DNA of 64,000 nucleotides, taken from NCBI GenBank assembly GCA_900660155.1, contig CABFPE010000077.1, positions 1,499,041 through 1,563,040 of the forward strand, in the 5' to 3' direction. This stretch comes from Hofstenia miamia. Its lineage: Eukaryota; Xenacoelomorpha; Acoela; Hofsteniidae. Below, one piece after another: positions 25,059-37,882 of this stretch. How positions within the stretch are numbered: the first letter of the stretch is position 1; each line of letters opens with the position of its first letter. The translations under genes were made by a program, and so were the position numbers. The notes beneath the pieces were generated by a model. That model saw nothing but the letters and a program-made list of their open reading frames with translations, did not search any database and was not told the origin of the DNA.

Positions 25059-28000
25059 CTGTCAAGGAATGATAAAAAATTAAATTTTTCAGTGATTTGT
25101 TCATTTTTAAGGCGTATGTGTTTTTTATCATCAAAGACGGTCAAGATCTTTTATTTTAATAAAAAAGTTCTTTCCAACTTTGTCCCGATTATTTAATACA
25201 TTGACAGTTGGCATACATAAATGATAAGTCCAGAAAAATAGGAAACCCCCAAGAAGTGGAAAGTGCAGTGATTTCTCAAACCACTCGGTTTTTAAACAGA
25301 TTGTGAGACAATAAGTTTGTTATTTAATATTTTGATATCAAACGAACTTCTATTGCATCCTGCTTTTGTAGTTGAGCATTCAACGATGAACAATATAACC
25401 CATTTCTTCGACTTGCAAAGATTTAGTAGTGAAAACTTTGATAAAAGAAATTCAATTTTTCTCAATTCCCTAAAGGCAATTTCTCGGCCTCATAAAAGAA
25501 ATTCGTCCAGATAGATAAAATCAATAACCAAATATTGAAAGTGCACAAGAAACTTGATGCCTCCATTGACTTCGTATTCAGAGAAACTGTTGGAATTATC
25601 AGTCTATTCGCAGTTCGTTTAGTCTTTTAAGGTATTTGATGGTCATACTAAGCTTACGGTGGTTTTCGAAATTAAATTTGAATCAGGTACAATTGTCACT
25701 ATATTTGAAGCAAACTGATATTTTGCCTGTAGTAATTCATATCCGGTTTATCCTTACTTTTATCGTGTGCTGATATTTAATTTAATTAAAACAATTTGGA
25801 AGAGTAAAAGTTGATATTGAAACAATAATCTTCATTTTCATAGCTTTTGTAGTTCTTTCATGTAGAACTCGGGGCTGAGGCAAACATTTACCAATACTCG
25901 GGAAACAGTTCATTCAATTTGACAACTCCTCTTAATTTTGAACGTATAAAAACGGAATTTTATGTAGACATTGATTTGTGATTATTGAGTTTTTTATATG
26001 TTAATACTGAGTTGAAATTGGGCCTACCCCGAGCTACACAAATGTAGGTGAAATGAACTAACTCTTAATCCCCACCTATATTAACCCCCATTTATAAAAT
26101 CCCGAATGCAAGTATTTGTGTATGGTTATTTTAAAACTGCCTGCTTAATTTCGTATTGTTATTAAATTTGTTGGAATATTTAAACTATGAAGAAGTGTTT
26201 AAAACTTCTCTAATGATATATTGTATAATAAATCTTAAGTAATTGGAAAGATTATTTGGGTGTGTGTTAATTTTAGTTTATTATTTAAATCAAAACATTC
26301 GTTACCCCATTTTAACAAATTGGTCTGTATCTACTGATTTTTTCATTCAAATTAACAAGTTCTTGCAAATACTTATGCCAGGGTTATGACGTAGTAACGG
26401 AATTTGTTCCAAGAAAATAGGTAAAATTACAAAAATGAACTTCAAATCCCTTCAAAATAGGTCCTTCCGCAGTTCAGAACCGATGACAAGCTTCAAAGCT
26501 CTCCTGAATAGGCGCTTCAAAAATGTTTTTCAATTCATTTTAAGGTCTCCAGTTTGGAAAAAAACTTCCTTTGAGACTGTTTTGAGTTTAAGGAAACGTT
26601 AGGATTAAAGTCCAATTTCAATAAAAACTTGAGGTTAATAATTTGCTCTACGCTGATGGCGAAAGCGAACATTTTTTTGCTCTTCAGCGAAAGCGAAATT
26701 TGGTATTTGAAACATCTCTCCATTATTCCAACATATATGTCGACGAGTGAACCAAACTCAGTTTCAACAGTGCATGAACAAATATCAGAAATGTGGCGGA
26801 AGCAATTCTATCATTCCTTATACTTAGATTGCTAGCACTAGAAATATAGTCAGTTTTTGCTCCTATATGTTTGTAAGTGAATAAATTAAAGGGCTCTCAT
26901 GAAAGCGAAATATTTTAATAGTTACGAGCAACTGCTATTTCCTATTTTCGACTACATACACCTGAATTTACCAAGTAAAGATTTCTGTATTCAGAAGTTG
27001 ACAAAGTGTATCTTACTTAATTAAATCAGATGTTTATTTAATCTTTATCACACCAACGAAGGTAAACATGTTGTTAAATATTGTTAAATAGTTTTTTGTT
27101 TAAACGTACTTCGTCTAATAATTTATAGATGAAACTATTTTAAAATTCTGCAGTCATGAAGACCATTTTGATTTTATCTTGAAAGCATTTATTAGTTAAA
27201 TTGTAAAGCAAATGTCAGAAGAACATTTCCCCCATGAGAGCGAGTGTAAACATTAGCATCAAAGAAGTTTCTTCTTTTAATTTAATTTTTAAGTAGCTTA
27301 ACTAAATGTGTCCACTTATTGCTCTGAAACTTAAATCAAATATTTAGACACCATTATTGCCAATTTTCGATTTTCACGCAATAATGCAATTTAATTCAAA
27401 GTTATATTGAATGCCTCGATTTTTATGAGTGATGAAATTTGCAGCTTTAAAGAGGTCCTCCCAATTTCCCTACCCTTGTTAATTGGAAGATTTTGCTATT
27501 CCTAATTTTCATTATCGCATTTCAAAGTTATGTATCTTAATAGCCATGAGGTAATTTTCAGGCCTGTCTATGGTCCTTCATTTTGTGGAAATGGAAATGA
27601 ATTTCAAATGAGCCAATTTCCACCATTTCTGTTTTTGATGTATATGAACAAATTTTTGGAGTAAGATCATTAGAGATATTTGTTGAGCCAACCATTGACT
27701 GAACCTTGAATGCGTCTTCAATATGATGAATCTGTATACGTACATCATTGTTCACATATTAAGTTGGACCAGTTGTCAGCAGTGTGCAACGAAACAATTG
27801 GTAAACATCACATGGAAGTCTCGTGAAAAGTTATAAAATATCAATGGACATTTTATTGGATGTGCCTATTTTTCTATTGAAATGGAGTGGAATTGGAAAT
27901 TGATATTCAGGTAGTTGGATAAGTCTGGCAATCATGTGTTTCCTATAGTAGCTGTATATGGAGCAGTTACATTGCCTGGTTTGTTACTAAGAATCGGCGA

Positions 28001-28251
28001 AATGTATGGTTTGTCTTCCTCAATATCAACCAATGTGTGGCGATTTTTTACGAAAAGAATGCGAAATAGTGCCAAAAAACTGATATTTAATTTTTTCAAA
28101 TGCAGTCATTTTTACATATTTTATCATTATGCAGTAGTTCTCAAACAACTTAATGTACTTTATTATAACTCAATGTTTTCATTTTGTCCAAAATACTAGT
28201 CCAACTTTGTAATTTTGTCCAATTCATTTCCTTTGTGTATTTTTACATCAG
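25059..28251. other. Mostly non-coding tract with scattered coding-like scraps
   Basis: A minus-strand frame at 27558-27755 (contains DVRIQIHHIEDAFKVQSMVG and TSKTEMVEIGSFEIHFHFHK) and a plus-strand frame at 27915-28070 (contains GNHVFPIVAVYGAVTLPGLL) look more protein-like than average. Neither has both splice borders or a known motif. A degenerate repeat of CTTCAAA...TAGG..CTTC units lies at about 26440-26520. The rest is ordinary AT-rich DNA. Confidence 0.35.
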
Positions 28252-28396
28252 TGATCATGTGCTAAGTTTTCCAATCAAGGGATTACCATATATTTTTCAT
28301 GTTGAAATGGTGAAGAAAAATTCAAATTTTATTTGTGGAAAACCTAGTGTTTCATTACCTCATTTGTTTCCGGTCACGACGCATCCTATATCGAAG
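28252..28396 (+). CDS. Candidate internal exon, unidentified protein
   Basis: A pyrimidine-rich tract ending TATTTTTACATCAG gives an acceptor at 28250-28251. A donor, TCGAAG followed by GTTAGT, gives the end at 28396. The 145 bases between are open in one frame (one base completing a codon, then 48 codons), encoding DHVLSFPIKGLPYIFHVEMV, then KKNSNFICGKPSVSLPHLFP and VTTHPISK. Both borders agreeing with an open frame supports a real exon, but there is no recognised domain and no neighbouring exon. The intron is hit six bases in by a hAT element whose left TSD starts at 28403, leaving only the first bases of the donor untouched. Confidence 0.4.
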
Positions 28397-28410
28397 GTTA
28401 GTCTTGATAG

Positions 28411-29544
28411 CAGGGGTGCTAAATATGATATGGCAATATCATGGTAGTTTTAAATCCCATTATATTTATATTGATTATCCTCGCAATAAGTAATTGCAAT
28501 AATGGTAATGTCTATTATGGAAAAGTAAGGGGGTATGGTAAATTAACATTAAATTCAAATTGTTAAAAAACATAAGCGGAAAGTTTTAGTTTATACGTGG
28601 ATTTCGATAAAATTCCGCAACATAGCTCTAATAGTGATTGAGCGAGGGTTTGAAGCCCACTACCGATCGGCTGGAGCCTGTAATTACTGGCCGGCATGTA
28701 GTTTGGAAAATTCCAAGAAAGTAGTAAATTTAATTGGCCAAAACTAAGCGAAAATGTCTTTTTGTCTGTTAAGAAGAGAATATTTAATATATTTTGATAA
28801 AGATCCTAAAACATTGCAATTTCTCAGCAATTCTTATTAAATTTGCTATAATGTGCCGCTTTCAGATTTTTACAAACAACCAAAATTGTAAAAGCAAATT
28901 TTGAAAAATTCGATAATCATGTGATGCAAACCACAAAAACCAACTTTTCGACTCATTCCGAGTAGTTCTATTTACATGATTGATGAATGGTTGGTACTAA
29001 TTTGTTAAGAAATAAATAATTTTAGTATATTAAGATCGACTTAAAAAATTGATTGATATTAATTTTAAATATAGCAAAGATTTTTGGGGCGTGGACGAAT
29101 TTAAAGGGTCATTCTAAGGAATTTAAAATAAATAGAAAAATTATAAAATAGAAGACAGGTCATATAATAACGCCTTTAGTTGTATCAAATGTTAGTAAAC
29201 GATGACGTTAATTACTGCAACCTATTCCATTTTTTGCGTGAAGACCCAATTTTTTCCACTCATAAGCAGCGAAAGAAATTATGTTATCAATCTGTATTGT
29301 ATGGGATCAATGTGCAATGAGTAGCTGATCAATAGTGTATATTTTGCGTAATATATTACAGGCATAAAATGGGAATTTCAATGTGTTTTTAAGGTTAGAA
29401 AAACGTTACAAGAATACCATTATGGGAGAATTATTCTGAAATATGGTACCACCTTCCATAAATAATGGCCATATTAAAATCTTATCTATTCTCATTATGG
29501 TATCGTATGGTATTGCCCATGCCCCATTATGTTCTACACCCCTG
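28411..29544. mobile_element. Non-autonomous hAT element (1134 bp) with perfect 8-bp TSD
   Basis: The element is bounded by CAGGGGTGCTAAATATGATA on the left and, on the minus strand, CAGGGGTGTAGAACATAATG on the right. The match continues through GGCAATA.CAT. Identical octamers CTTGATAG flank it (28403-28410 and 29545-29552), as expected of hAT transposition. No transposase frame lies inside. The minus-strand frame at its right end (29406-29588) is just the TIR translated. An internal patch at 28623-28658 has tRNA-promoter-like words and may be a nested SINE fragment. The perfect TSD with diverged inner TIRs suggests moderate age. Confidence 0.87.
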
Positions 29545-29552
29545 CTTGATAG

Positions 29553-32500
29553 CCCTTCCTGAATAACTACGTAATTTCCAAAATTCATTCAAATATCTTA
29601 TAGATTACTCACAGTGCATCTATCTTGGCTCTACCATGAATGAAACCATGGTTAGTTCAGACTTGGGGTTTTTCGAAAATTAATGTTACAATAATTTGTG
29701 AAATTGAGGGTTACACAATTAAATATGATAAAAAAACACTTATTTAGTGATTTTCATGAGATAAAATCTATTTTGATTTTACTTGAATATGGGGTGTGCG
29801 GGAGGAGTTTTGTAAGGCCAGCTCTTATAGAAACCTTTCAGGCTTTTGTAGAGAGCTTAATAAGTTAGATTTCTGTTCACTTGACATTATGATCTTTTTC
29901 ATAAATAGCAAACAATTGTACATTTTAGTCATTTTTAGGTAAATTATTTTTGAGCTGTCGAAATTTTCCAGGAGCACGTTGTTTTCAGTACCATTGGTTG
30001 AAACATATTTTGTATAAAATGCAATATGTACAAATGTTGCTTCTAAACTCTCAATGCAAAAGCTGTTGTGGACATTAACTCCACTATGATTACGAAACTA
30101 GTGTTTACTTGTAGTTGTGTTACATTGAAGGAAAAGTCGAAACTCGTTGTCTATTGTTTATTAACCCTTAGCTACATTGCAGTTTCCATGAAATTTACTA
30201 GTTGACATGTCCATCATTTTATTCAATCATCGATTTATCAATTGACAGTCCTTTTCCAATCCAAAATATCCCATCTTAGTTAAACAAAAAGTTTTGAGTT
30301 GATTAAATTATTAATATACTGTACAAAGTATAAGCCACATGCGGTGTGGGGTTTTTCAACCTCAAATTTAGGCTGCGCTTTATGGTTAAATGTGAATTAA
30401 ATGTTCATACTGAAAATTTGTTACTTCCAGTTACTATACATAAGTAGCATTTAAAATTTTAAAATACTATTTCAAACAGTCCGTTGATCGAATAGCAAAA
30501 CTCTTACGAAATGGAGACAGTATTTCTTACATCAATCAGGTGCTTCCCTAAAAACATGAACTGCTTATTATTTATTTTTTTTAATGAATTTTTGAATCCT
30601 GATTACATTGGAGAGAAAGTTTTTCAAAAGACTTTGAAATTTTTTTAATCCTGCTACACAATTATGTAAAGCAGTAGACCAATTATGCGAATGAATTTTG
30701 TTGTAGCATGTTTAGGAAAATATGGTTTGCACCGTATGTGCACTTTGCTTGAAGATGAGTAAACACAAATGCTTTTGGAATTTTGGCAAATAACTATTTG
30801 AAAAGTATCGCAATATTTGGTACATGTAGTTATATCGTGGGTGTTGTATATTTATGATTTATTGTTTCCTGATGAGCTCAGTTCAAGGTTGTTGCGATTA
30901 CGCGGCTTCATTAGTTTTTAGTGAATGCCCTGATTTTGACATGTCTCTGCCCACTTTGCTTTTCTTCGGAAAAATTCCAGTAATCTCCTCCAATATTTTA
31001 ATAATAATCAATTTTACCTACTGCATTAATGAGAATATTCAACATTGATGATTATTCTTCTTTAATTAAAGCATAATTACTTACGCCTTTGTTGTTTATC
31101 TCAGTGCATTTTCACAAAGATTAGCGGCAATGATTTATGTACAGTGGTTGCGATCTGACTATTATTTTCTTGTATAACCAAGGTGAACTTATTTTGTATA
31201 TAACCCTTGCGTATCGAACCATTATATTTTGGCTTTTTTTATTTTTGAAAATTACTTTTTTAACAAACAGGGTTATGTTTTAGCAAAATTTCTCCCTCAT
31301 GAATGCTATAGAGTTTCGTGGTAATTTTTAAGTAAACAGTGAACGTTTCAAAATCCATAGTGATCCGCAGTACTGAGGTCGCCTTCAAGTCGTATTTTAA
31401 ACATTGATTTCTAGTTAAGACATTACCTCAGCTCATTTACGTGTAAATAATCCAATTTTACTGTATTTCTGTCAAATGAAGCAAAAGTGTATGCTCTAAT
31501 TTCTGCATTTGAGTAACTGTATTCTATCGGTTTATTGAATTATTTGTTTCGTTTTATCTTTCACTAGATTGTTAAATGACAATTTTCTAATGCGCCATAT
31601 GTCGGAAAATTTCTATTGTAACTTTACTGCTATTTTAGGTTTTTTATTGTTATATAGAAATTTAATGGTCACTTGTTTAGAACATTCCTTTCTGTTAACT
31701 TCTTTATAAATTAATTTATTCTGTATAACTCAATTGTATGAAAAGATCGATTACAGATTTCGTAAAATGAAATCATCGATTTATGGAGCAATACTACCTA
31801 ATGAAGCCGTGTTTCGTTTTGATGTTTATATCTTTACGTCTTTAATAACTCTGCACCTAATATATTTTTTTAAAATTTTTTAAAATCCAGATATCCTAAT
31901 AGTCTAATATAAGAGATTTAAGTTGATCACTAAAATTTTCTGAACGTTTATATTAAAATTCAAATATTTTAAAATATTATTCTACTTAGCCAAGCAGTTT
32001 TTAACGATCTACTATTTCAGATAATTCAAAAAATCAAGCGGTGAGATAATTTAACTAAAACATTTCTGTCTTGGTTTTACCACATTTGATTGTGCCGGAA
32101 CAGCCCCTAAAATATCTAACTAAACCTGATCGGACTTGGACCAGTGATGTCCAGTTTTATAATCTGTTTAACTGTGCGTTATTTTTGTTTTCCTTAGCGT
32201 GTATTATGTTTTTGGGATGCCACTTTTTGTTAAGAATCAATATCATTAGGAATCGTAACGAACGAGTCATCATTTAAATGAAACCAAAACGCTTTTACTT
32301 GAGTGAATCTATAATATATGAGTCCATTCTGACAAATATAGACGGACCTCGTTTTCAGAATAAAGGCTCGACCCACAGTATTGTTCAAGAGCATTAGGAA
32401 GTGCAATATTTTTCTAGTTGAGATTGGGCCAGGGCTTTTAACGGCCTGACTTGTAAATTGTTGATCTATGTTAATATAAATTTGAAATCAATTTGAAAAT

Positions 32501-32651
32501 TTTGAACTGGGATTTCAAAATTTGATGTTCCTTTGATTTATATTTGCCAATTATGGTAAAAAAATATTTAAATGATTTCGACCTTCGAATGTCGAAGCTC
32601 CGAATATTTTAACAACTTCTACCTTTTCCTTGGGTGTCGAATGGAAAACAT
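29553..32651. other. AT-rich tract with nothing recognised
   Basis: No exon with paired splice sites, transposase motif or paired inverted repeat was seen on either strand. Confidence 0.5.
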
Positions 32652-32995
32652 CAGAAAGCAACGAATGTCAAAGATATAAAAAGGGGCGGTTCATTTTTTT
32701 CGTAAAATTATAATAAAATGATTATATATTTGTAAGTTATGGAAAACCTTGTCATATCTTAAAAAAGTGCAATGATTTATTAGGTTCTCCACAACAACTT
32801 TAGGGGATATATTTGTGCGCCTTTTATTCGAAGGAGAGCAGAAAATGATTTGAAAAATGGTTTTTATCTTATGAAAACCACTAAACATTTATTTTTATCT
32901 CAATATTCTCATAAATAATTTGCAATTTTATATATTTAGTTAGTTTTTGGAGGGGGAGGGGTCGTCGTTCCCGCCTCGCCGTATGTTCGCGTCTA
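32652..32995. mobile_element. Diverged relative of the hAT element at 54846 (about 344 bp)
   Basis: The order of matching blocks is the same as in the element at 54846-55205: GGGGCGGTT, TTTGTAAGTTAT, AAAAAGTGCAATGATTTAT, AGGTTCTCCACAA, CACTAAA...ATGGTTTTTAT, CAATATT, AATTTGCAATTT, then a G-rich right end (GGAGGGGGAGGGG). The ends are too eroded to name a TSD, so both borders are estimated by alignment to the better copy. Confidence 0.5.
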
Positions 32996-33903
32996 ACGTA
33001 TTCTGATATATTTTGTGTTTCAAGCAGTGATGAAACATTTTACGTAAACACCTATTGGTTTGATTCGTTTTATTACGTATATGATTTATTTTATTAATAT
33101 ATGAAAGCAATACAAATAGTCCAAGATCCGTATATTGCAAAACGAATTGAGTTTTGTTTCACACTTGGAATAAATTTTACCTTGGTCATGTCAATAATAT
33201 TAACCTCCCTGTGTCATCACAATTTATGAATTGGTGTTTTAAATTATTCTTTGTAAAATTGCTTTCACAGATGCATAGCTTAAAAGAATACCAAAGCATA
33301 ATACTGAAATACAAAAATGCAAAAACAGATGCGAAGATTTACATGTAAAATAACATCTTGGCAAAATGTTTAAAATTTGAATTATTTATCAATTATTTCT
33401 CTAAAATTTTTTTACGATAATCGTTCGAATTCACGAACAACTCTATTAAAGTTCGAAATCCTTGGTTATGGACACAAGAGATGCTATCGGGACTGATTGT
33501 GTGACCCGTACTTGTTGTTTTTTAACCACACTCTGCCTGACACGTTCTAATTTCAGAATTGTATATCCGTATCATTTGAAGAATAATATGTAAATACAAA
33601 GTTAAGTTCATGTTTTGATTTGGATATATCATTAGACACAAATGATTATCCGAACACCTGTGTCTATGTTTTATAATTCAATGCTCGTACCCGGTCCGTA
33701 GTATTACCCGATTTTGCTGCAACTCAGATATACAAATTTATTGGTAAGAGGTGTGCTTACCTGTTATGGTTAACATTTGTTAGGAAATATTTCTTTGTTT
33801 GAAGTACATTAAATAGTTAACATTTTCTTCAATGAAAAGTTCAATTTTTGCAAAAAAAGTTTCAAGTTTTTCACGCAACCTACTGTTCGGATTTATGGAG
33901 ACC

Positions 33904-34668
33904 CAGAGACGGATCTAAGAATTTTCAAACGGGTGAGCGGTTTGATATAAATTTAAGATTACTTAATCCTATTTTTGTATTTTACCTGGGGCGATTTGAC
34001 CCTCTTTATAGTTTTAGATATAACTTAGAGATGGTTTTTTTAAATAAACTGTCCTTCAATGACTTTTTTCTTTAATTTGTTCTGCAACTTTTGATGCAAA
34101 ATTATGCAAGGTTTACAAAGTTTTAACGATGAGAGTTTTGAAAACAACAAATTTGTACTTAAAGCCTATAAATGGAAACCAATGCAAAATTATAATTAAA
34201 CGTTTTCTATGTTTTACTTACATTATAGGCCTTTCTCTTGATTCCTATTTAGTAATATATCTAACATTTCTTGTCAATAATGAGAAGTTAAGAAAATTTG
34301 ATACATAGCCTAATGAATATGCGCATAATTTAATTAGGTTAATTATCGTATCCCAAAATGGTTATGCCAAGATATTCCTGACATGTCAAAGTATCTCCAC
34401 ACCAAATTTGGTGTTGATCGGATGTACGAAAAGTCCAGGTAAAATAGGGTTATATAATAATGGAGTACTGAATTATAAGATGAGTTGATTAACCAGCAGT
34501 ATTTAAAATTTATTATTCACCATTAAATTTTTAGATTGGATTTTGGATTCAACACTGGCAATAAGCGCATAAGCATATAATTTTAAAATTATAACTTGCG
34601 CATCCCTTTTTCGCAACCAAATTGGGATGGCGGCAGCATCCTCCGCCCACCCCTTAAATTCGTCCCGG
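33904..34668. mobile_element. Non-autonomous hAT element (765 bp)
   Basis: The left end is CAGAGACGGATCTAAG and the minus-strand right end is CCGGGACGAATTTAAG. The similarity continues to a GGGTGAGCGG/GGGTGGGCGG block. The flanking octamers TGGAGACC (33896-33903) and TGGAGGCC (34669-34676) agree at 7 of 8 positions. The interior is AT-rich and has no transposase frame. Confidence 0.7.
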
Positions 34669-34676
34669 TGGAGGCC

Positions 34677-37600
34677 TAATACTCATGGCAACAACAACAG
34701 AGCTTAACTATTTTGTTTTTAAATTGTTAGTTGCTGAGTTATTAGTATTTAAATGTTTTTGAAGAAACAATTTCATATTTGAAAAAATCTCTTGATAAAT
34801 TAGGATGAAGAGCTGTTTCAAAGATTGATTGAAAATTTCTAATTTCTGTCTTAGGAATCCGCAAGTTAGTAAAGTGTTTGCTTATGAACTTTGGACTTCA
34901 GTGGGTATCGGACTTTTGATGTTTATCAAGGTTCCCAATTCCACATTGATGTTTATTTTAAATTCCCTTTGCTACTTGCAAGGTGTCATCCGTGGCTATG
35001 CTTAAAAAGTCCGGAATATTTATCACCAAATTTGAAGAATTCAATCAATAATTTGAATACACTTTTTATGAAATGCTTTGATGACCATGGAATACGCGGT
35101 TAATGGGCACATTGACATATTTGCACAAACTGTCTTCCTTTGAGCCAAACGTTTGAATTTTAAATTCACTAGTCTGTCGTTTTCTCACCTTGTCAATCAA
35201 TCGCTTTGAAAATCCTGTCATTAGAGTGAATCGTTATAAACTGCAAAATTAAACCAATTGCATATTTCACCTCATTTAAAACAATACACATTTCCCTTAA
35301 GAGCCAATAGTCGCATTGAAGGATACGTTTTTGCCAAAGTATATTTTATCTATATATTTTTAATTCGTTTAATATTTACGAAATCCCACGAGCATTTTGG
35401 TTATGAGGCAAATTCATTTTACTAATTGAAATATTAATTAACGAAAAGAAGGTTTACTCATTAAATTATAAAATGTAGTGACGTTTTTCTGATAGGTTGA
35501 TTTTTGGCGAAGGGGGAAACTGCTCCATCGGCTACCCTACTCACTCCCTCAGACGATGCTTAATGAAATGATATATAAGTTTCGTATCATATATTTGCTT
35601 AAATCATTTTCTAAAATCTCTCTTGCTTAGAATTTTAGCGAAATGCTTTTAAAGTTTGAGCCCAATGCTACTGAGGTGGTATCGGATTACGAATTTCCCG
35701 CCCAAATCCGATATTTTGTGATTGAGTCCAACTCTACCCGAAAGATGAGTTCGAGTTGAATTCCAAATGGATGTGTTCCAAGCGCTTATTACATGTATTT
35801 TTCTATTCTTTCTTTATAAAATATGATTTTTTGAAAAAATCAATTATTTAAATATTTAAGTAAATGTAATCGTTATATATTTTATCGTAAATTTATTTGA
35901 AATGTAGACAATATATTACGAGTTGCTTAGATTTTGTCCCCTAGAATTAGTTCAGTAGGCTATGTTATATCCGAAACGAAATCCATATTGTGAACCGGAT
36001 TTCAAGCCAAAACCTTTTCAAAGAACTTAGTCCCAATCGTCCCGATTGCAGGTGTTCATTGTAATGGCTGTCGATATTTTTATCAGTGCGCCGAAACTGT
36101 TGATGAATTTTNCGCTTATTACATGTATTTTTCTATTCTTTCTTTATAAAATATGATTTTTTGAAAAAATCAATTATTTAAATATTTAAGTAAATGTAAT
36201 CGTTATATATTTTATCGTAAATTTATTTGAAATGTAGACAATATATTACGAGTTGCTTAGATTTTGAATAACTCTAGTTAAATATTTGTATTTAATCATT
36301 TGTAATTTAATAGTTTGTTTTCTACACTTATCGTCATTGGTGATGGACTTGAAATAAAGGATGTATTACGGTTTACAGTATGTTATTAGGATTTAGTATA
36401 TGAAATAAATTTAGTAAAATATTTTTAGTTAGTCATTTTTTATTAAATAATTTGATGTTTATAATACAAAATGAAGTCCCAAGTTACGAATAAAGACAAG
36501 CGAATTAACATAATACTTTAAATCGGCGGTACGCCCAAAACGCCGTCATTTATGTGATTGACGCTTCGGTACCCGCTTCGCATGTTAGAAACCCTTTATT
36601 TCATGAAGAATTACATTTGAATTTTCCTGTAAAGCGAATGTTGATTCAACTTGTGCGCTTCAAACCTTTTATGTATTTCTCGATAATTACATTTTTATGC
36701 TTAGTTAGGAACAATTTAAACCGCATTCTATGTATTTTATAATCCCTGATGTTCAATTTCCAAGAAAATTTTCCAAAAATTTGTTTGCGACTTTTTCCTA
36801 GCCCCAACCACCTGCAATTGAAAACTAAATTGGCGCTATCTTCTTTTGATTGGTTGATCCACATGTGTGAAAATGTACTCGAAAACCAAATATTTGAGTT
36901 TGGTTTTCGCAAGAAATTGTCGAAGAATCAATTCTTCTGTCTCTTTGTTTTTGTGAGTATTTCTATTCCAATATAGACTTATTGTAAATATAGGTTATTA
37001 ACTATCTTTTCACGATTTTTTAAAATTTTTTATTATTATTATCATTAGTCAGGAATAGACCCTTTAATTATAAATGTATCATCCAGTATTCAAGAAATAT
37101 CTGTTGTAAGGGAATTTATTGCCAGCTTCATGAAAAAGTATGCCAAGTACGTATTTCTGAACCACTGAATGAGCATGTCCTAAGTCATATAATATCTTTT
37201 TCAGTGTATTTACAAAAATTAAAGTCCCAATAGACTGCAATCAAAGGATAATATACTACTATTATTTTTTGGAAAACTCAAAGCCAGTTTTACACCAGCA
37301 TTTAGCTCATTTAGCATGAAACTGGTTTTATATGTTTCTAGAAATACTTTACTTAATGTATGTTAGCTTTGTAAAGCTATTTTATGATATAGTACCAAGC
37401 AATTTATTCGTTTTCGATATGAATGAGCTAATATGCATTTCATTTAGTCTAGTAGACATTGGTTGTGAAATTTTTTTGTTTTCAATATCATGGCTTTCAT
37501 TCTGTCTATTGAATTTTTCAAACTTGAAGAGATGCTAAAATATAGTATTGAAATTTTTAATTTTTAGATGAGTTTTTAATTAAGAGTTTGAAATTGAAGT

Positions 37601-37694
37601 TTTTTAAATACGAAGTTGATGTGAACTAACTAACTGTTTTCAGCTCTTATTTCTATTCGAGAATGCTCTTATTTTTAATAATTTATTTGCGCAG
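34677..37694. other. Non-coding tract with GC-richer patches and an assembly join
   Basis: Patches at 35500-35555 (GGCGAAGGGGGAAAC...CTCCCTCAG) and 35670-35760 may be unpaired transposon ends. The single-N join and repeated flank are listed separately. No gene is recognised. Confidence 0.4.
35783..36266. repeat. 154-bp direct repeat, second copy starting at a single N
   Basis: Bases 35783-35936 recur at 36113-36266 with no difference I could see. The second copy starts directly after an N at 36112. Between them lie 175 bases (35937-36111) present once. Because the second copy begins exactly at the N, an unmerged contig overlap with a divergent or chimeric contig tail is likelier than a real duplication. 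Confidence 0.8.
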
Positions 37695-37882
37695 AAATAT
37701 TGCAGCATGCTTGCAATTTAATGGATGAAATTAGAAAGCTTACCAATGGTCCCTGCAATGCCAATAATAATGGTTCCAATTCCAATGGTGACGCATTCCA
37801 GCTTAGTGTAGCTGAGCTCATCAACGTAACCCGTGCCGTTTGTCATGCTACCTATTGTCCATACATTTCTACCAAAATGTTA
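37695..37882 (+). CDS. Candidate internal exon, helical protein, unidentified
   Basis: The acceptor is TTAATAATTTATTTGCGCAG (ending 37694). Two overlapping GTTAGT donors follow at 37879 and 37883. With the second, the exon is two bases completing a codon plus 62 codons: ILQHACNLMDEIRKLTNGPC, an Asn/Ser/Gly-rich loop (NANNNGSNSNGD), then AFQLSVAELINVTRAVCHAT and YCPYISTKML. Codon choice is more varied than the surroundings, with many C-ending codons. Two amphipathic helices joined by a low-complexity loop suggest a helical scaffold or adaptor protein. A loose resemblance to talin/vinculin-type helices is only an impression. The frame runs into a stop 12 bases past the second donor, so splicing is needed. 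Confidence 0.55.

Noticed and set aside
27558-27755. Minus-strand frame with protein-like composition
   Set aside because: It has no clear donor or acceptor pair and no motif. It is kept only as a note in the tract description.
29406-29588. Minus-strand frame starting MNFGNYVVIQEGL
   Set aside because: It translates the right TIR and flank of the hAT element at 28411-29544.
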